Positions 37,210 to 45,960 of a DNA stretch of 64,000 nucleotides are shown here, piece after piece (within the stretch, counting starts at the first letter, position 1; the number at the start of each line of letters is the position of its first letter). The stretch comes from Palsa-1392 sp036490335 (GTDB taxonomy: Bacteria; Verrucomicrobiota; Verrucomicrobiia; Chthoniobacterales; UBA10450). A program made the position numbers and the translations under genes. The stretch covers positions 124,001-188,000 of the forward strand of contig DASXEB010000004.1 of the NCBI GenBank assembly GCA_036490335.1, read 5' to 3'. The notes under the pieces are model-generated. The model did no database searches. It saw only the letters and a list, made by a program, of their open reading frames with translations, and was not told where the DNA came from.

Positions 37210-38181
37210 CTAATCGCCGTAACCGTCCGGAAATTTCTCGTGCCAGCGCCATGCGCTCTCGATGATGGCGCGGAGATTTTCGAACTGCGGCGCCCAGCCA
37301 AGTTCGCGTTTAATTTTTGCGGATGAGGCGATGAGCCGCGGCGGATCACCGGGACGACGCGCTCTTTCAAACACCGGGATTTTTTTTCCAGTCACTTCGC
37401 GGCAGACGTCGATCACTTCGCGCACGCTCGACCCACCGCCGGTGCCGAGATTGTAATACGCGCTTTCCTTCGCGCCGAGCGCGAGAATGTGCGCGCGCGA
37501 GAGATCGAGAATGTGAATGTAGTCGCGAATGCAGGTGCCGTCCGGCGTTTCGTAGTCCGTGCCGAAAATTTCCACCTGCGGTTTTTTGCCGAGCGCAACC
37601 TTGAGCACGTTTGGAATCAGGTGCGTCTCGCAGCGATGATCTTCGCCAAATTTTTCCGTCGCGCCGGCGGCGTTGAAATAGCGAAGCGCGACAAATTTCA
37701 AACCGTGGATCTGATCGTACCAGCGGAGAATTTTTTCGAAGAGCAGTTTTGATTCGCCGTAGGGATTGATCGGCCGCTGCGGCAATGACTCATCGATCGG
37801 CACGCGCTCCGGCGGACCGAAGGTCGCGCACGTCGAGGAGAAAACGAGGCGACCGACCCCGGCGTCGCGCATCGCATCGAGCAAATTAATTCCCGCGCAG
37901 ACGTTGTTGCGAAAATATTTCGACGGGTTTTCCATCGATTCGCCGACGAGCGCGTTCGCGGCAAAATGCATCACCGCGCCGGGCTTCGTCTCTTTCAGGG
38001 CCGGGGAGATTTCTTCACGGCGCGACAAATCGCCGCCGATGAAACCGGCCCGCGCGTCCACCGCGCGGCGATGACCTTCGGTGAGGTTGTCAAAGACGCA
38101 GACTTCGTGGCCTTCATCGAGCAGCAGCTCGACGCAAATGCTCCCGATGTAACCGGCGCCGCCGACGACGAAAATTTTCAT
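37210..38181 (-). CDS. galE: UDP-glucose 4-epimerase
   Basis: 323 residues, extended SDR. It interconverts UDP-glucose and UDP-galactose for polysaccharides. The NAD loop GGAGYIGS is at residues 7-14. FSSTCATFG supplies the catalytic Ser/Thr, and YGESKLLFEKIL carries the YxxxK pair. ALRYFNAAGA and the late TPDGTCIRDYIHILDL are characteristic of GalE. No exact motif copy lies inside this gene, in contrast to its neighbours. It is transcribed toward the Thr-rich gene (convergent). Confidence 0.94.
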   Translation of the reverse strand: MKIFVVGGAGYIGSICVELLLDEGHEVCVFDNLTEGHRRAVDARAGFIGGDLSRREEISPALKETKPGAVMHFAANALVGESMENPSKYFRNNVCAGINLLDAMRDAGVGRLVFSSTCATFGPPERVPIDESLPQRPINPYGESKLLFEKILRWYDQIHGLKFVALRYFNAAGATEKFGEDHRCETHLIPNVLKVALGKKPQVEIFGTDYETPDGTCIRDYIHILDLSRAHILALGAKESAYYNLGTGGGSSVREVIDVCREVTGKKIPVFERARRPGDPPRLIASSAKIKRELGWAPQFENLRAIIESAWRWHEKFPDGYGD

Positions 38182-38226
38182 CCGCCGAAAGTGCGGCGCG
38201 CCACGGCGGTGTCAAAAGAAAGTGAA

Positions 38227-38727
38227 CTAAAACGGCGGCAGCGCCGGTGCGGGCGATTGCTTCGCGAGCGCGACGAGCATCGCGCGGACTTTGCGATTTC
38301 CCGATCGGCGCGCGAGCACTTGCCGGCTGCGTTCGGGCGAGCCCCACTCGAGCACATCGATATCCACCCGGCGCACACCCCACTGCCGCATCTCGAGCCG
38401 ATTTTTTTTGTAAAGATCGATCGTGCCGGTGCCGATGAGCGCGCTGCCGTAATCATCGACCTGGAAAACTTCGTCGGTGCCGACAACGCGGAACTTTGTC
38501 CCGAGCGGCCAGCGCGACCAGTCGGCCGCGGCGCTCTTCACCTGGGCGCTGGAAAGGCGGGTGCCGATCGCGTTGCGTTTGCCGCCGCGCTCGGTGCAGG
38601 TGTAGGCGGTCGTGCGCACCTGGCGAATGCGATTGGCCACCGGTTGGTTGCTCGTTTGCACTTGTGCGCAACCGGCGCCGAGCAGAGCCAGCGCACCGAT
38701 GAGCAGAAGTCTGGCGCGCGTTCTCAT
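38227..38727 (-). CDS. Predicted lipoprotein with 3D (Asp-Asp-Asp)-type domain
   Basis: 166 residues from the ATG at 38727; the longer ORF start at 38823 overlaps the divergent gene. The signal peptide MRTRARLLLIGALALLGAGC has a lipobox LGAGC. The domain includes TTAYTCTERGGKRNAIGTRLS, WPLGTKFRV, FQVDDYGSALIGTGTIDLY and RRVDIDVLEWG. This matches the double-psi barrel 3D domain of Rpf/MltA-like cell-wall enzymes, with Asp residues in VDDYG and IDLY. Likely a peptidoglycan-acting protein at the envelope; catalytic activity is uncertain. Confidence 0.75.
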   Translation of the reverse strand: MRTRARLLLIGALALLGAGCAQVQTSNQPVANRIRQVRTTAYTCTERGGKRNAIGTRLSSAQVKSAAADWSRWPLGTKFRVVGTDEVFQVDDYGSALIGTGTIDLYKKNRLEMRQWGVRRVDIDVLEWGSPERSRQVLARRSGNRKVRAMLVALAKQSPAPALPPF

Positions 38728-38794
38728 GGTCGGATGCGGCGTTCTGCTTATCGGTTGAAGCGCAATCTGACAAGCGTAATTTCCGCGCAACCCG

Positions 38795-39451
38795 ATGATG
38801 TTTCCGATTTCCGACAGCCGCATCGCGGTCGCGCCGCACGTCCTCCTTGATGGCCGGCTTGCGCTTTTTCACGAAACGGAACGCTGGCTAGCCGTGGCCG
38901 ATTTGCATTTTGGTTACGAGCTGAGCCAGCGCGCGGCGGGTCGGCTCGTGCCCCTTTGGGGGATGGCCTCGATCGAAGAACGCCTAACGATCCTGCTCCA
39001 GGACTACCAACCGCAACGGCTCATCATCGCCGGCGATTTGGTGCACGACAAAGCATCGGCCGCCGCGGCGGCGGAGTTGCTCGCGCGCCTGCGCACGCGC
39101 TGCGAAGTGATCGCGCTCGCCGGCAATCACGACCGGCAGGTCGCGCGCCCGATCGAATTTTTGCCGCTCTGGGAAACGCCGGATTTTATTTTTCAACACG
39201 AGCATTGCCAAATCGATGCGGACGAGCGGATCCAGGTCATCGGCCATCATCATCCGGCTGCGAGCCTGACGGACGGTGCGGGATTGCGTTTGAAATTGCC
39301 GGCGTTCGTGCAGCAAAAACGCTGCTGGATTCTGCCCGCGTTTTCGCCGTGGGCGGGCGGCGTGGTTTGGGCTAACGACGACGAAGACCGCGTCTGGCTC
39401 TGCACTCCGCGCCGCGTTTTGCGCACGGAGAAAAACAACCTCGCGGCCTAG
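38795..39451 (+). CDS. Metallophosphoesterase, PdeM-like
   Basis: 218 residues. The five metallophosphatase motifs are visible: AVADLHFGYE, IAGDLVHDK, LAGNHDRQ, then IGHHHPA and a preceding His region. The architecture matches 'ligase-associated DNA damage response endonuclease PdeM' and related phosphodiesterases. No lhr-C or ligD partner lies nearby, so a DNA-repair role is not supported by context. Its stop codon (39449-39451) overlaps the mscL stop on the other strand through a shared CTAG. Confidence 0.8.
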   Translation: MMFPISDSRIAVAPHVLLDGRLALFHETERWLAVADLHFGYELSQRAAGRLVPLWGMASIEERLTILLQDYQPQRLIIAGDLVHDKASAAAAAELLARLRTRCEVIALAGNHDRQVARPIEFLPLWETPDFIFQHEHCQIDADERIQVIGHHHPAASLTDGAGLRLKLPAFVQQKRCWILPAFSPWAGGVVWANDDEDRVWLCTPRRVLRTEKNNLAA

Positions 39452-39897
39452 GCGGCAAGCTCCGCGGTGCAATGCGGACAGCGCGTCGCCTTGATTGGGA
39501 TCGTCATCATGCAAAACGGGCAATCCTTCGATGTCGGCGCGACGTTCGCTTCCGGCCGCTTCAATTTCGCGAGCGCGCGCACGACCACGAAAATCGCCAG
39601 CGCGACGATGATGAAATTCACCGCCAGGGTGATGAAGTTGCCGTAATTCCAGGTGATCGCCTTGTCCGCCGCGGCGGCTGCGGGCGTGGCGAAGTTCGTC
39701 AGGCCATCCGCGCCCGCTTTGAGCACGACGAACTTGTTCGAGAAATCCAGCCCGCCCGTGAGCAGGCTGAGCGGCGGCATGATGATGTCCTTGACGAGCG
39801 ATTGCACGATCGCGCCAAAGGCCGCGCCGATGATCACGCCGACCGCGAGATCGACCGCGTTGCCCTTGACCGCGAATTCCTTGAATTCTTTCCACAT
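39448..39897 (-). CDS. mscL: Large-conductance mechanosensitive channel with C-terminal zinc-ribbon-like tail
   Basis: 149 residues from the ATG at 39897 (MWKEFKEFAVKGNAVDLAVGVIIGAAFGAIV). The gene's longer ORF reaches 39978 into leuS and is not the start. TM1 is as quoted, and TM2 is FITLAVNFIIVALAIFVVVRAL. It vents osmolytes on hypo-osmotic shock. The C-terminus is unusual: instead of the usual amphipathic bundle it ends with CPFCMMTIPIKATRCPHC, two CxxC pairs typical of a small zinc ribbon. leuS ends 17 bp upstream, so the two may be co-transcribed. Confidence 0.93.
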   Translation of the reverse strand: MWKEFKEFAVKGNAVDLAVGVIIGAAFGAIVQSLVKDIIMPPLSLLTGGLDFSNKFVVLKAGADGLTNFATPAAAAADKAITWNYGNFITLAVNFIIVALAIFVVVRALAKLKRPEANVAPTSKDCPFCMMTIPIKATRCPHCTAELAA

Positions 39898-39913
39898 ATG
39901 GAAGGTTTGTTTC

Positions 39914-42517
39914 TCAGTTTGCGACCACATTAACCAGTTTTTTCGGAATGACGACGACTTTGCGAACGGTTTTCCCATCGATGAATTCGCGCACGCGTTC
40001 GTTTTTGCGCGCTAATTCTTCGAGCTCGGCGTTCGTCGCCTCGAGCGGCACGATCATGCGGTCGCGCACCTTGCCGTTCACTTGCAGGACGATTTCGATT
40101 TCATCCTCGACCAAAAATTCAGGCTCATATTCCGGCCACGGTTGATCCGTGATCTCGTTAGGCGAAAGCGGAAACTTTTCGCCTAACGACTCCCAAAGTT
40201 CCGACGCGAGATGGGGCGCGAAAGGATTGAGCAATATCAGGAGCAGGCGCAAAGCCGCCACCGGCCGCGCCTCCACGGCGGTGAAGGCGTTCACAAAAAT
40301 CATCATCTGCGCAATCGCGGTGTTGAAGGAAAGCGCCTCGATGTCTTCGGTCACTTTCTTGATCGTCGCGTGCATCACTTTGAGCTGCGCTTTGTCCGGC
40401 CCGGTCGCGACGAGCGCCGACGAAAGAATCCATTCGCCGGCCTGATTTTCCTCCATCATCAAACGCCAGACGCGGGCGAGAAATCGCGCTAGGCCTTCGA
40501 CGCCGGCCATGCTCCACGGTTTCATCTGCTCAAGCGGTCCCATGAACATTTCGTAGCAGCGAAACGCGTCCGCGCCGTAATCGGCGATGACGTCGAGCGG
40601 ATCGATTACGTTGCCCCAGCGCTTCGACATTTTGCGGCCGTCTTCGCCGAGGATGATGCCCTGATTCACCAGCCGCTGGAACGGTTCATTCGTCGAGAGG
40701 TGGCCGAGATCGAAGAGCACCTTGTGCCAGAAACGCGCGTATAAAAGGTGAAGGACGGCGTGCTCCGTCCCGCCGACGTAGAGATCGACGCCGCCGGGTG
40801 CGAAACTGTTCGAAGCAAGGGTCGAAGGTTTCGTGCCTTGGGCGACCGTCTTAGGGCTTGGATTCATCCAGTAGCGCTCCGCTTCTACCCCGACAAACCG
40901 CTCCGGATTCCTAGGATCGCAAAAACGCAGGTAATACCAGCACGAGCCGGCCCATTGCGGCATTGTGTTCAGCTCCCGCGTCGCGGTTTCGGAATAACGA
41001 ACCCAGTCGCGGGCGCGCGCGAGCGGCGGCTCGCCGCTACCGGTCGGCTTGAAATCGTCGAGCGGCGGCGGCACGAGCGGCAATTCGTTTTCGCCTAACG
41101 AACGGTGCCGGCCGTTTTCCCAAACGATCGGGAAAGGCTCGCCCCAGTAACGTTGGCGCGAGAAAAGCCAGTCGCGGAGTTTGTAGTTAATTCTTCGCCG
41201 TCCGGCTCCGCGTTCTTCCAGCCAGTCGGTGATTCGCTCTTTGGCCTGCGTGGTCGGTAGGCCATCGATCAGCGGCGAATTGATCGCCATGCCTTCGCCG
41301 AAGAATCCCGTCGGCGATTCGCCGTTCGCCGGCTCTACAACTTCAACAATCGGTAGCCCGAATTTTCGCGCGAACTCGAGGTCGCGCTCGTCGTGCGCCG
41401 GCACGCCGCCGATCGCGCCGGTGCCGTAGCCCATGAGCACGTAATCGGCGATCCAGATCGGAATCCGCTTTTCGTTGACCGGATTGATGGCGAAGGCGCC
41501 GCTGAAAACGCCGCTTTTTTCCTTCGCCAGCTCGGTTCTTTCGAGGTCGCTCTTCGCGGAAATTTGCGCGCGATAATTTTCGACCGCCGCGCGCTGTTCG
41601 TTAGTCGTTAGGCGATCGACGAGCGGATTCTCCGGCGCGAGGACGAGAAAGGTCCCGCCGTAAAGCGTGTCAGGCCGCGTCGTGAAAACGGTGATGACTT
41701 CGTCGCGATCCGCGACCGCGTAGCGCACTTCCGCGCCGACACTTTTGCCAATCCAATTGCGTTGCAGCAATTTTATTCCGACCGGCCAATCGAGCGGCTC
41801 GAGCTCATCGATCAAGCGCTCGGCGAAGGCGGTGATGCGCAACATCCATTGCCGCATCGGCCGCCTAACGACGGGAAATCCGCCAACTTCGCTTTTGCCG
41901 TCGATCACTTCTTCGTTCGCGAGAACGGTGCCGAGTTCGGCGCACCAGTTCACCGGCACTTCCGCGACATAGGCGAGCCGCACGCTGTCGGGATCGTTGT
42001 CTTTGTAAGTCGAGATCGGCTCGGCGCGCTGCGTCTCGGGATTCAACCAGCTATTGTAAATCTGGAGGAAAATCCATTGCGTCCAGCGGAAGTAATCCGG
42101 ATCGGTCGTGGTGATTTCGCGTTCCCAATCGTAGGAAAAACCGATGCGTTTCAGTTGCGTTTTGAAGCGCGCGATATTCTCGCGCGTTGTGATCTCCGGA
42201 TGCTGACCGGTGCGAATCGCGTATTGCTCGGCCGGCAAACCGAAGGCGTCCCAACCCATCGGATGCAAAACATTGAAGCCGCAAAAACGTTTGTAGCGCG
42301 CGACGATGTCGGTCGCGGTGTAGCCCTCGGGATGCCCGACGTGCAGGCCCGCGCCGCTCGGGTAGGGGAACATGTCGAGGACATAATATTTCGGCCGTGC
42401 CGGATCGAAGCCCGCTTCTCCGGGATTGGGCGCGTGGAATTGACGGCGCTCGTCCCAGCGCGCCTGCCATTTCGGCTCGATGCGATCGAATGGATGTGGT
42501 TTGCGGCGGTCGTTCAC
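39914..42517 (-). CDS. leuS: Leucyl-tRNA synthetase
   Basis: 867 residues, class Ia. The HIGH motif appears as HVGHPEGYTATD, KMSKS as KMSKRWGN, and the editing domain (about 240-430) holds TTRPDTLYGGTF. The C-terminal anticodon domain ends in VVAN. The start is a GTG at 42515-42517. A 13-bp perfect inverted repeat built on two motif copies lies at 40155-40189 (protein ESLGEKFPLSPNEIT). Further exact copies are at 41093, 41605 and 41863. A long hairpin lies between its start and rdgB. Confidence 0.97.
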   Translation of the reverse strand: MNDRRKPHPFDRIEPKWQARWDERRQFHAPNPGEAGFDPARPKYYVLDMFPYPSGAGLHVGHPEGYTATDIVARYKRFCGFNVLHPMGWDAFGLPAEQYAIRTGQHPEITTRENIARFKTQLKRIGFSYDWEREITTTDPDYFRWTQWIFLQIYNSWLNPETQRAEPISTYKDNDPDSVRLAYVAEVPVNWCAELGTVLANEEVIDGKSEVGGFPVVRRPMRQWMLRITAFAERLIDELEPLDWPVGIKLLQRNWIGKSVGAEVRYAVADRDEVITVFTTRPDTLYGGTFLVLAPENPLVDRLTTNEQRAAVENYRAQISAKSDLERTELAKEKSGVFSGAFAINPVNEKRIPIWIADYVLMGYGTGAIGGVPAHDERDLEFARKFGLPIVEVVEPANGESPTGFFGEGMAINSPLIDGLPTTQAKERITDWLEERGAGRRRINYKLRDWLFSRQRYWGEPFPIVWENGRHRSLGENELPLVPPPLDDFKPTGSGEPPLARARDWVRYSETATRELNTMPQWAGSCWYYLRFCDPRNPERFVGVEAERYWMNPSPKTVAQGTKPSTLASNSFAPGGVDLYVGGTEHAVLHLLYARFWHKVLFDLGHLSTNEPFQRLVNQGIILGEDGRKMSKRWGNVIDPLDVIADYGADAFRCYEMFMGPLEQMKPWSMAGVEGLARFLARVWRLMMEENQAGEWILSSALVATGPDKAQLKVMHATIKKVTEDIEALSFNTAIAQMMIFVNAFTAVEARPVAALRLLLILLNPFAPHLASELWESLGEKFPLSPNEITDQPWPEYEPEFLVEDEIEIVLQVNGKVRDRMIVPLEATNAELEELARKNERVREFIDGKTVRKVVVIPKKLVNVVAN
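40155..40189. repeat. Perfect dyad of two motif copies inside leuS
   Basis: TCGTTAGGCGAAA (40155-40167) is exactly complementary to TTTCGCCTAACGA (40177-40189), with a 9-nt loop. The stem extends the 9-bp motif by four bases on the inner side. It is within coding sequence, where it specifies SLG and PNE. Its position within a gene argues against a transcription terminator. Confidence 0.9.
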
Positions 42518-42540
42518 GCGGAGGAGAAGATTGACGAATC

Positions 42541-42604
42541 AGGAACGCAGGAAAGTAGGAATTTGCAGAATCGCTTTCACTCTTTTCCTGCGTTCCTTTT
42601 TTTC
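42541..42604. terminator. 14-bp stem-loop with T-tract between leuS and rdgB
   Basis: AGGAACGCAGGAAA (42541-42554) pairs perfectly with TTTCCTGCGTTCCT (42584-42597) across a 29-nt loop. A run of T follows (42598-42603) on the plus strand. It has the shape of a rho-independent terminator reading right, yet it lies between two divergent genes. It might end an antisense transcript, or regulate rdgB or the leuS leader. Function is inferred only from shape. Confidence 0.5.
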
Positions 42605-42619
42605 TGATTCATTTTTGGC

Positions 42620-43216
42620 ATGATCCGGCTGCTCTTCGCGACGCGCAATGCGCACAAGACGCGCGAGCTTTCCGAAATTCTGGGAGATGATTTTGCGATC
42701 GAAGATTTGCGTTTGCATCCGGAAATCGGCGAGATCGCGGAGGGTGGCGCGACGTTTTTGGAAAATGCGCAGCTCAAGGCGCTGACGGTTTCGCGGCAGT
42801 TGCCGGGACTGGTTTTGGCCGACGATTCCGGGCTGGAAGTGGATTCGTTAGGCGGCGGGCCGGGAATTTTCTCCGCGCGCTACGCTGGCGAAAATGCGGG
42901 CGACGCGGCCAACCGGGCGAAGCTTCTCGCGCAGCTCGCGCGTTTGCCTAACGATGCCCCGACGACGGCGCGATTTCGCTGCGTGCTGGTGCTCGCGCGC
43001 GGCGGCAGGCTGCTCGGAAGTTACGACGGCGCAGTCGAAGGCAGCATCGTCAGGCGCGAGTGCGGGCAGGGCGGGTTCGGTTACGATTCGCTTTTTTTGC
43101 CTAACGAGCGCGAGGAAACTTTCGCCGAGATGTCAGCCGAGGAAAAAAATTCCCTCAGTCACCGCGCGATCGCCGCGCACAAGCTCCGAGTCAGCCTAAC
43201 GAGAATGGTCGAGTGA
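42620..43216 (+). CDS. rdgB: XTP/dITP diphosphatase (RdgB/HAM1)
   Basis: 198 residues. It hydrolyses deaminated purine nucleotides (XTP, dITP) to keep them out of DNA. The N-terminal FATRNAHKTRELSEIL, the metal-binding GLVLADDSGLEVDSLGG, SARYAG, and GGFGYDSLFLPNE with the SHR of LSHRAIA are diagnostic. Four exact motif copies lie within 600 bp (42845, 42946, 43099, 43194), the highest density of any gene here. It ends directly against the stop of the convergent ExbD gene (TGA 43214-43216, then TAG on the other strand). Confidence 0.96.
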   Translation: MIRLLFATRNAHKTRELSEILGDDFAIEDLRLHPEIGEIAEGGATFLENAQLKALTVSRQLPGLVLADDSGLEVDSLGGGPGIFSARYAGENAGDAANRAKLLAQLARLPNDAPTTARFRCVLVLARGGRLLGSYDGAVEGSIVRRECGQGGFGYDSLFLPNEREETFAEMSAEEKNSLSHRAIAAHKLRVSLTRMVE

Positions 43217-43663
43217 CTACGGTCCCGCGGGAGCGTTCGGGTTGCTCGCCTTGACCTTGATCTCGTAGCCGACTTTGGTGATGCCGGCGGAACGAACGCG
43301 GTCGAGCAGTTTAATGACGTCGCCATGGAGCGCTTCCTTGTCTGCGCTGATGAAAACCTTGGCGTCGTGATTTGAATTATAAAGCTTGAGCAAGCGAGGC
43401 AAGACGTCGCCGTCGGTCACGACTTCGTTATCGAAATGGACGAGGCCGTCGGAATCGACGTGCAGGGCGGTGTAATCTTTTTTGTTCGGCGGCGTCGGCT
43501 GCGCGGTCGCGACGGAGGACGGGAGATTGACGCGAATGCCTTTCATGTGGACCTGGCTGAGGCTCACCATCATGAAGCTGGCGAGGAGGAAAAACATGAT
43601 GTCGATCAGCGGGATGATCTCGATGCGGGCCTTTTTGTGCGGGATCGGTGAAGCGACTCTCAT
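43217..43663 (-). CDS. ExbD/TolR-family protein (second copy in operon)
   Basis: 148 residues. Residues 1-50 (ASPIPHKKARIEIIPLIDIMFFLLASFMMVSLSQ region) are almost identical to the ExbD encoded at 44321-44752, while the periplasmic part has diverged. The Asp in PLIDIMF is the channel residue. It is the last gene of an exbB - exbD - tonB - exbD operon. Two ExbD subunits in one operon suggest either a hetero-oligomeric channel or alternative partners. The C-terminal SNPNAPAGP tail is unique to this copy. Confidence 0.92.
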   Translation of the reverse strand: MRVASPIPHKKARIEIIPLIDIMFFLLASFMMVSLSQVHMKGIRVNLPSSVATAQPTPPNKKDYTALHVDSDGLVHFDNEVVTDGDVLPRLLKLYNSNHDAKVFISADKEALHGDVIKLLDRVRSAGITKVGYEIKVKASNPNAPAGP

Positions 43664-43675
43664 AGACTCGTTAGG

Positions 43676-44314
43676 CTACATTTGTGCGCCCGACATGGTG
43701 TAGGTGATCGGCACGTAGACTTTCGTGTAGGTGCCGGGTTTGCAGCGCCAGCGACGGAATGTGTTTTGCGATGTCTGATCGAGAATCGCGCTGCCCGTGC
43801 TCTCGGTTACATCGACGTCGGTGACGGATCCCGATGAATCGAAATGGAGCAAAAATTTCCCGCTTCCCGTCACGTGCGAGCGTCGCGCTTCGTACGGATA
43901 TTCCGGCCGCGGCGCGCTGATGAGGTTCGCTTTTGCGGAAACAAAACTGACCGGGCCGCTCGGCACGCCGCGCGGCAGGGTGGCGGCAACTCGCGCGCGC
44001 GGTTTTGGTGTCGGCGCATTTTTCGGCCGCGGCGGCGGCGTTGGTTCCTGGATCTGGAATTCGTTAGGCTCGTCCGGCGGCGGTGGCGGCGGCGGCGGCG
44101 GCTCTTCGTCAGGTGGCGGCGTCGGCTCGGGCGGGATTTCAGTTATGACCGCGTCAACCGGCTGGGCTTGCGTGAAACCGACGTCGGTCGGGATCTGCTC
44201 TTCCCTGTGCAGGCTGGCGACACCGATGGCGGCGCATTCGATCCCGACTGCGCCGGCAAGGCAGGCCCAGAGCTGCCATCGCGGCGCCGGCTTGTAGAAT
44301 TGTGGTTTGGCCAT
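43676..44314 (-). CDS. tonB: TonB-family energy transducer
   Basis: 212 residues. An N-terminal membrane anchor (WACLAGAVGIECAAIGVASL) is followed by a Pro-rich spacer including a run of nine Pro (about 74-82). A TonB_C domain with APRPEYPYEARRSHVTGSGKFLLHFDSSGSVTDVDV and TFRRWRCKPGTYTKVYVPITY follows. It transmits proton-motive force to outer-membrane receptors. It lies between two exbD genes. The stop TAG overlaps a motif copy by one base (43668-43676). No receptor gene is adjacent. Confidence 0.9.
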   Translation of the reverse strand: MAKPQFYKPAPRWQLWACLAGAVGIECAAIGVASLHREEQIPTDVGFTQAQPVDAVITEIPPEPTPPPDEEPPPPPPPPPDEPNEFQIQEPTPPPRPKNAPTPKPRARVAATLPRGVPSGPVSFVSAKANLISAPRPEYPYEARRSHVTGSGKFLLHFDSSGSVTDVDVTESTGSAILDQTSQNTFRRWRCKPGTYTKVYVPITYTMSGAQM

Positions 44315-44320
44315 GGCTCG

Positions 44321-44752
44321 TTATTCGTTGGTATGAGACGGCAATGACGGACTCTTGATTTCGAACGCGATTTTGTAGATGCCGGCCGCGCGGACCTGTT
44401 CAATCAGACGAATGATGTCGCCGTGATAAGTATCGCGGTCGCCGCGGATGAAGATTTTCGCTTGCGGACTGTTTTTGTGCACCTCGACCAGCCGCTTGTA
44501 AACTTCATCCGGTTCCATCTTTTCCTTGTCGAAATAAATCTGCCCATCCTTGTCAACGGAGAGGCTGACGTACTCACGCTTCGTTTGGGTGACGCCACTC
44601 ACGCCTGTCGGCAGATTCACCTTGATGCCCTTCATATGGACCTGGCTCAAGCTCACCATCATGAAGCTCGCGAGGAGAAAGAACATGATGTCGATCAGCG
44701 GGATGATCTCGATCCGCGCTTTCTTGTGCGGAATGGGCGAGGCGAATTCCAT
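44321..44752 (-). CDS. ExbD/TolR-family protein (first copy in operon)
   Basis: 143 residues. MEFASPIPHKKARIEIIPLIDIMFFLLASF shows a short cytoplasmic start and the single helix with the channel Asp. It is the tandem paralogue of the 43217-43663 gene. Its periplasmic part has GQIYFDKEKMEPDEVYKRLVEVHKNSPQAKIFIRGDRDTYHGDIIRLIEQVRAAGI, similar to the other copy in layout. It ends 6 bp before tonB. It follows exbB by 30 bp. Confidence 0.92.
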   Translation of the reverse strand: MEFASPIPHKKARIEIIPLIDIMFFLLASFMMVSLSQVHMKGIKVNLPTGVSGVTQTKREYVSLSVDKDGQIYFDKEKMEPDEVYKRLVEVHKNSPQAKIFIRGDRDTYHGDIIRLIEQVRAAGIYKIAFEIKSPSLPSHTNE

Positions 44753-44782
44753 AATGTTTCGATCGATGCGAAACCGTGATCG

Positions 44783-45769
44783 TTAGGGCCGCGACGTCGG
44801 CGTCATCTCGGCCTCGCGTTTGGCCTTGGCATTTGCGTCCAGCATCACCTCCAGGTTCGTCGCCGCGGTTTGCAACTCGAACTCTAGATTAGACACGCGC
44901 GAGGTGAAAAAGTTAAACGGAATGAGCGAGAAAATCGCAAGACCGAGACCGCAGGCCGTCGCGATGAGCGCTTCCGCGATACCGCCGGTGACCGCTTGCA
45001 CCGCCAGCTCTTCGTTGCCGAGGAAGCTGAACGAACGAATCAGACCGGTGATCGTGCCTAACAATCCGAGCAACGGCGCGAGCGTGACGAGCGTGTCCAT
45101 GACGACGAGGAAACGTCCGGCGCGTTTGATCTCGATGCCGGCCGCGACTTGGAGCGCGCCTTGCAACGAGGCGTGCTGATGATTCAAGCCATTCCAAAGC
45201 ATGCGCAGCACCGGATCGCGCGTGCCGCGGGAAAGTTTCGAAGCTTCATTCACGTCGCCGGTTTCGATTGCGGTGAAAACTTTTTCGATCCGCTTCGGAT
45301 CGCGCCGGAACCAGCGCGCGCCCCACCAGAAGCAGCGCTCGAGCACAACGGTCAGCGCCACGATCGACACGATCAGGATCGGCCACATGATTGGGCCGCC
45401 TTTGCGGAAATTATCGATGAGGAAATTTTTGCTCCCCGGACTTTCCGCCGTCGTCGGCTGGACGGCATTCGCGCCCGCGTCCGGCGCGATCGTGGCCGAG
45501 ACGGCACTTGCCGGACTCGGCGCGGTCGCTGTGGTCGTGGTCGCGCCGGCGGCGGGTGAACCGGCCGGAGCAACGCTCGCTCCAAGCGCAGTGGACATCG
45601 CCGGGCTCATGGCCGGAACGCTGGTGGCCGGCGCGGCTGAAGGCGACTCAAGGCCTGTAGTGCCCGGTGAAGGGATGGCCGTGGCGGCGGCGGGCTCGCC
45701 GGGAGTTTGCGCGAACGCGGCGGCCGCAATTGAAATGGTGCACAGACTAACGAATAGCGATTTTTTCAT
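44783..45769 (-). CDS. ExbB/MotA/TolQ-family proton channel with long N-terminal extension
   Basis: 328 residues from the ATG at 45769; the ORF runs to 46003 but that overlaps the next gene's end and lacks a signal. A signal-like N-terminus MKKSLFVSLCTISIAAAAFAQ is followed by an Ala/Pro/Thr-rich linker (about 22-110). The channel part has WPILIVSIVALTVVLERCFWWG, then LAPLLGLLGTITGLIRSF and AEALIATACGLGLAIFSLIPFNFF. Such long exported linkers are seen in some Bacteroidota/Verrucomicrobia ExbB proteins. It heads the exbB-exbD-tonB-exbD operon. Confidence 0.9.
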   Translation of the reverse strand: MKKSLFVSLCTISIAAAAFAQTPGEPAAATAIPSPGTTGLESPSAAPATSVPAMSPAMSTALGASVAPAGSPAAGATTTTATAPSPASAVSATIAPDAGANAVQPTTAESPGSKNFLIDNFRKGGPIMWPILIVSIVALTVVLERCFWWGARWFRRDPKRIEKVFTAIETGDVNEASKLSRGTRDPVLRMLWNGLNHQHASLQGALQVAAGIEIKRAGRFLVVMDTLVTLAPLLGLLGTITGLIRSFSFLGNEELAVQAVTGGIAEALIATACGLGLAIFSLIPFNFFTSRVSNLEFELQTAATNLEVMLDANAKAKREAEMTPTSRP

Positions 45770-45960
45770 ATTTACAGGTTGATGGTTCGACAGGTTCAGG
45801 CTGTTATTGGCGCTGGTTATCCCAAACGAACGGGTGGCAAGTCGAGAAAAAGTTTTCGCTTTTTTCATAACGCCCCAATTCGGCGGAATCATAAAGTTAT
45901 TCGGATCAGTCGTTCCCTTGGGATGTAACTGGAAGCTGCCATTTCTCGCACCGCTTTTCT

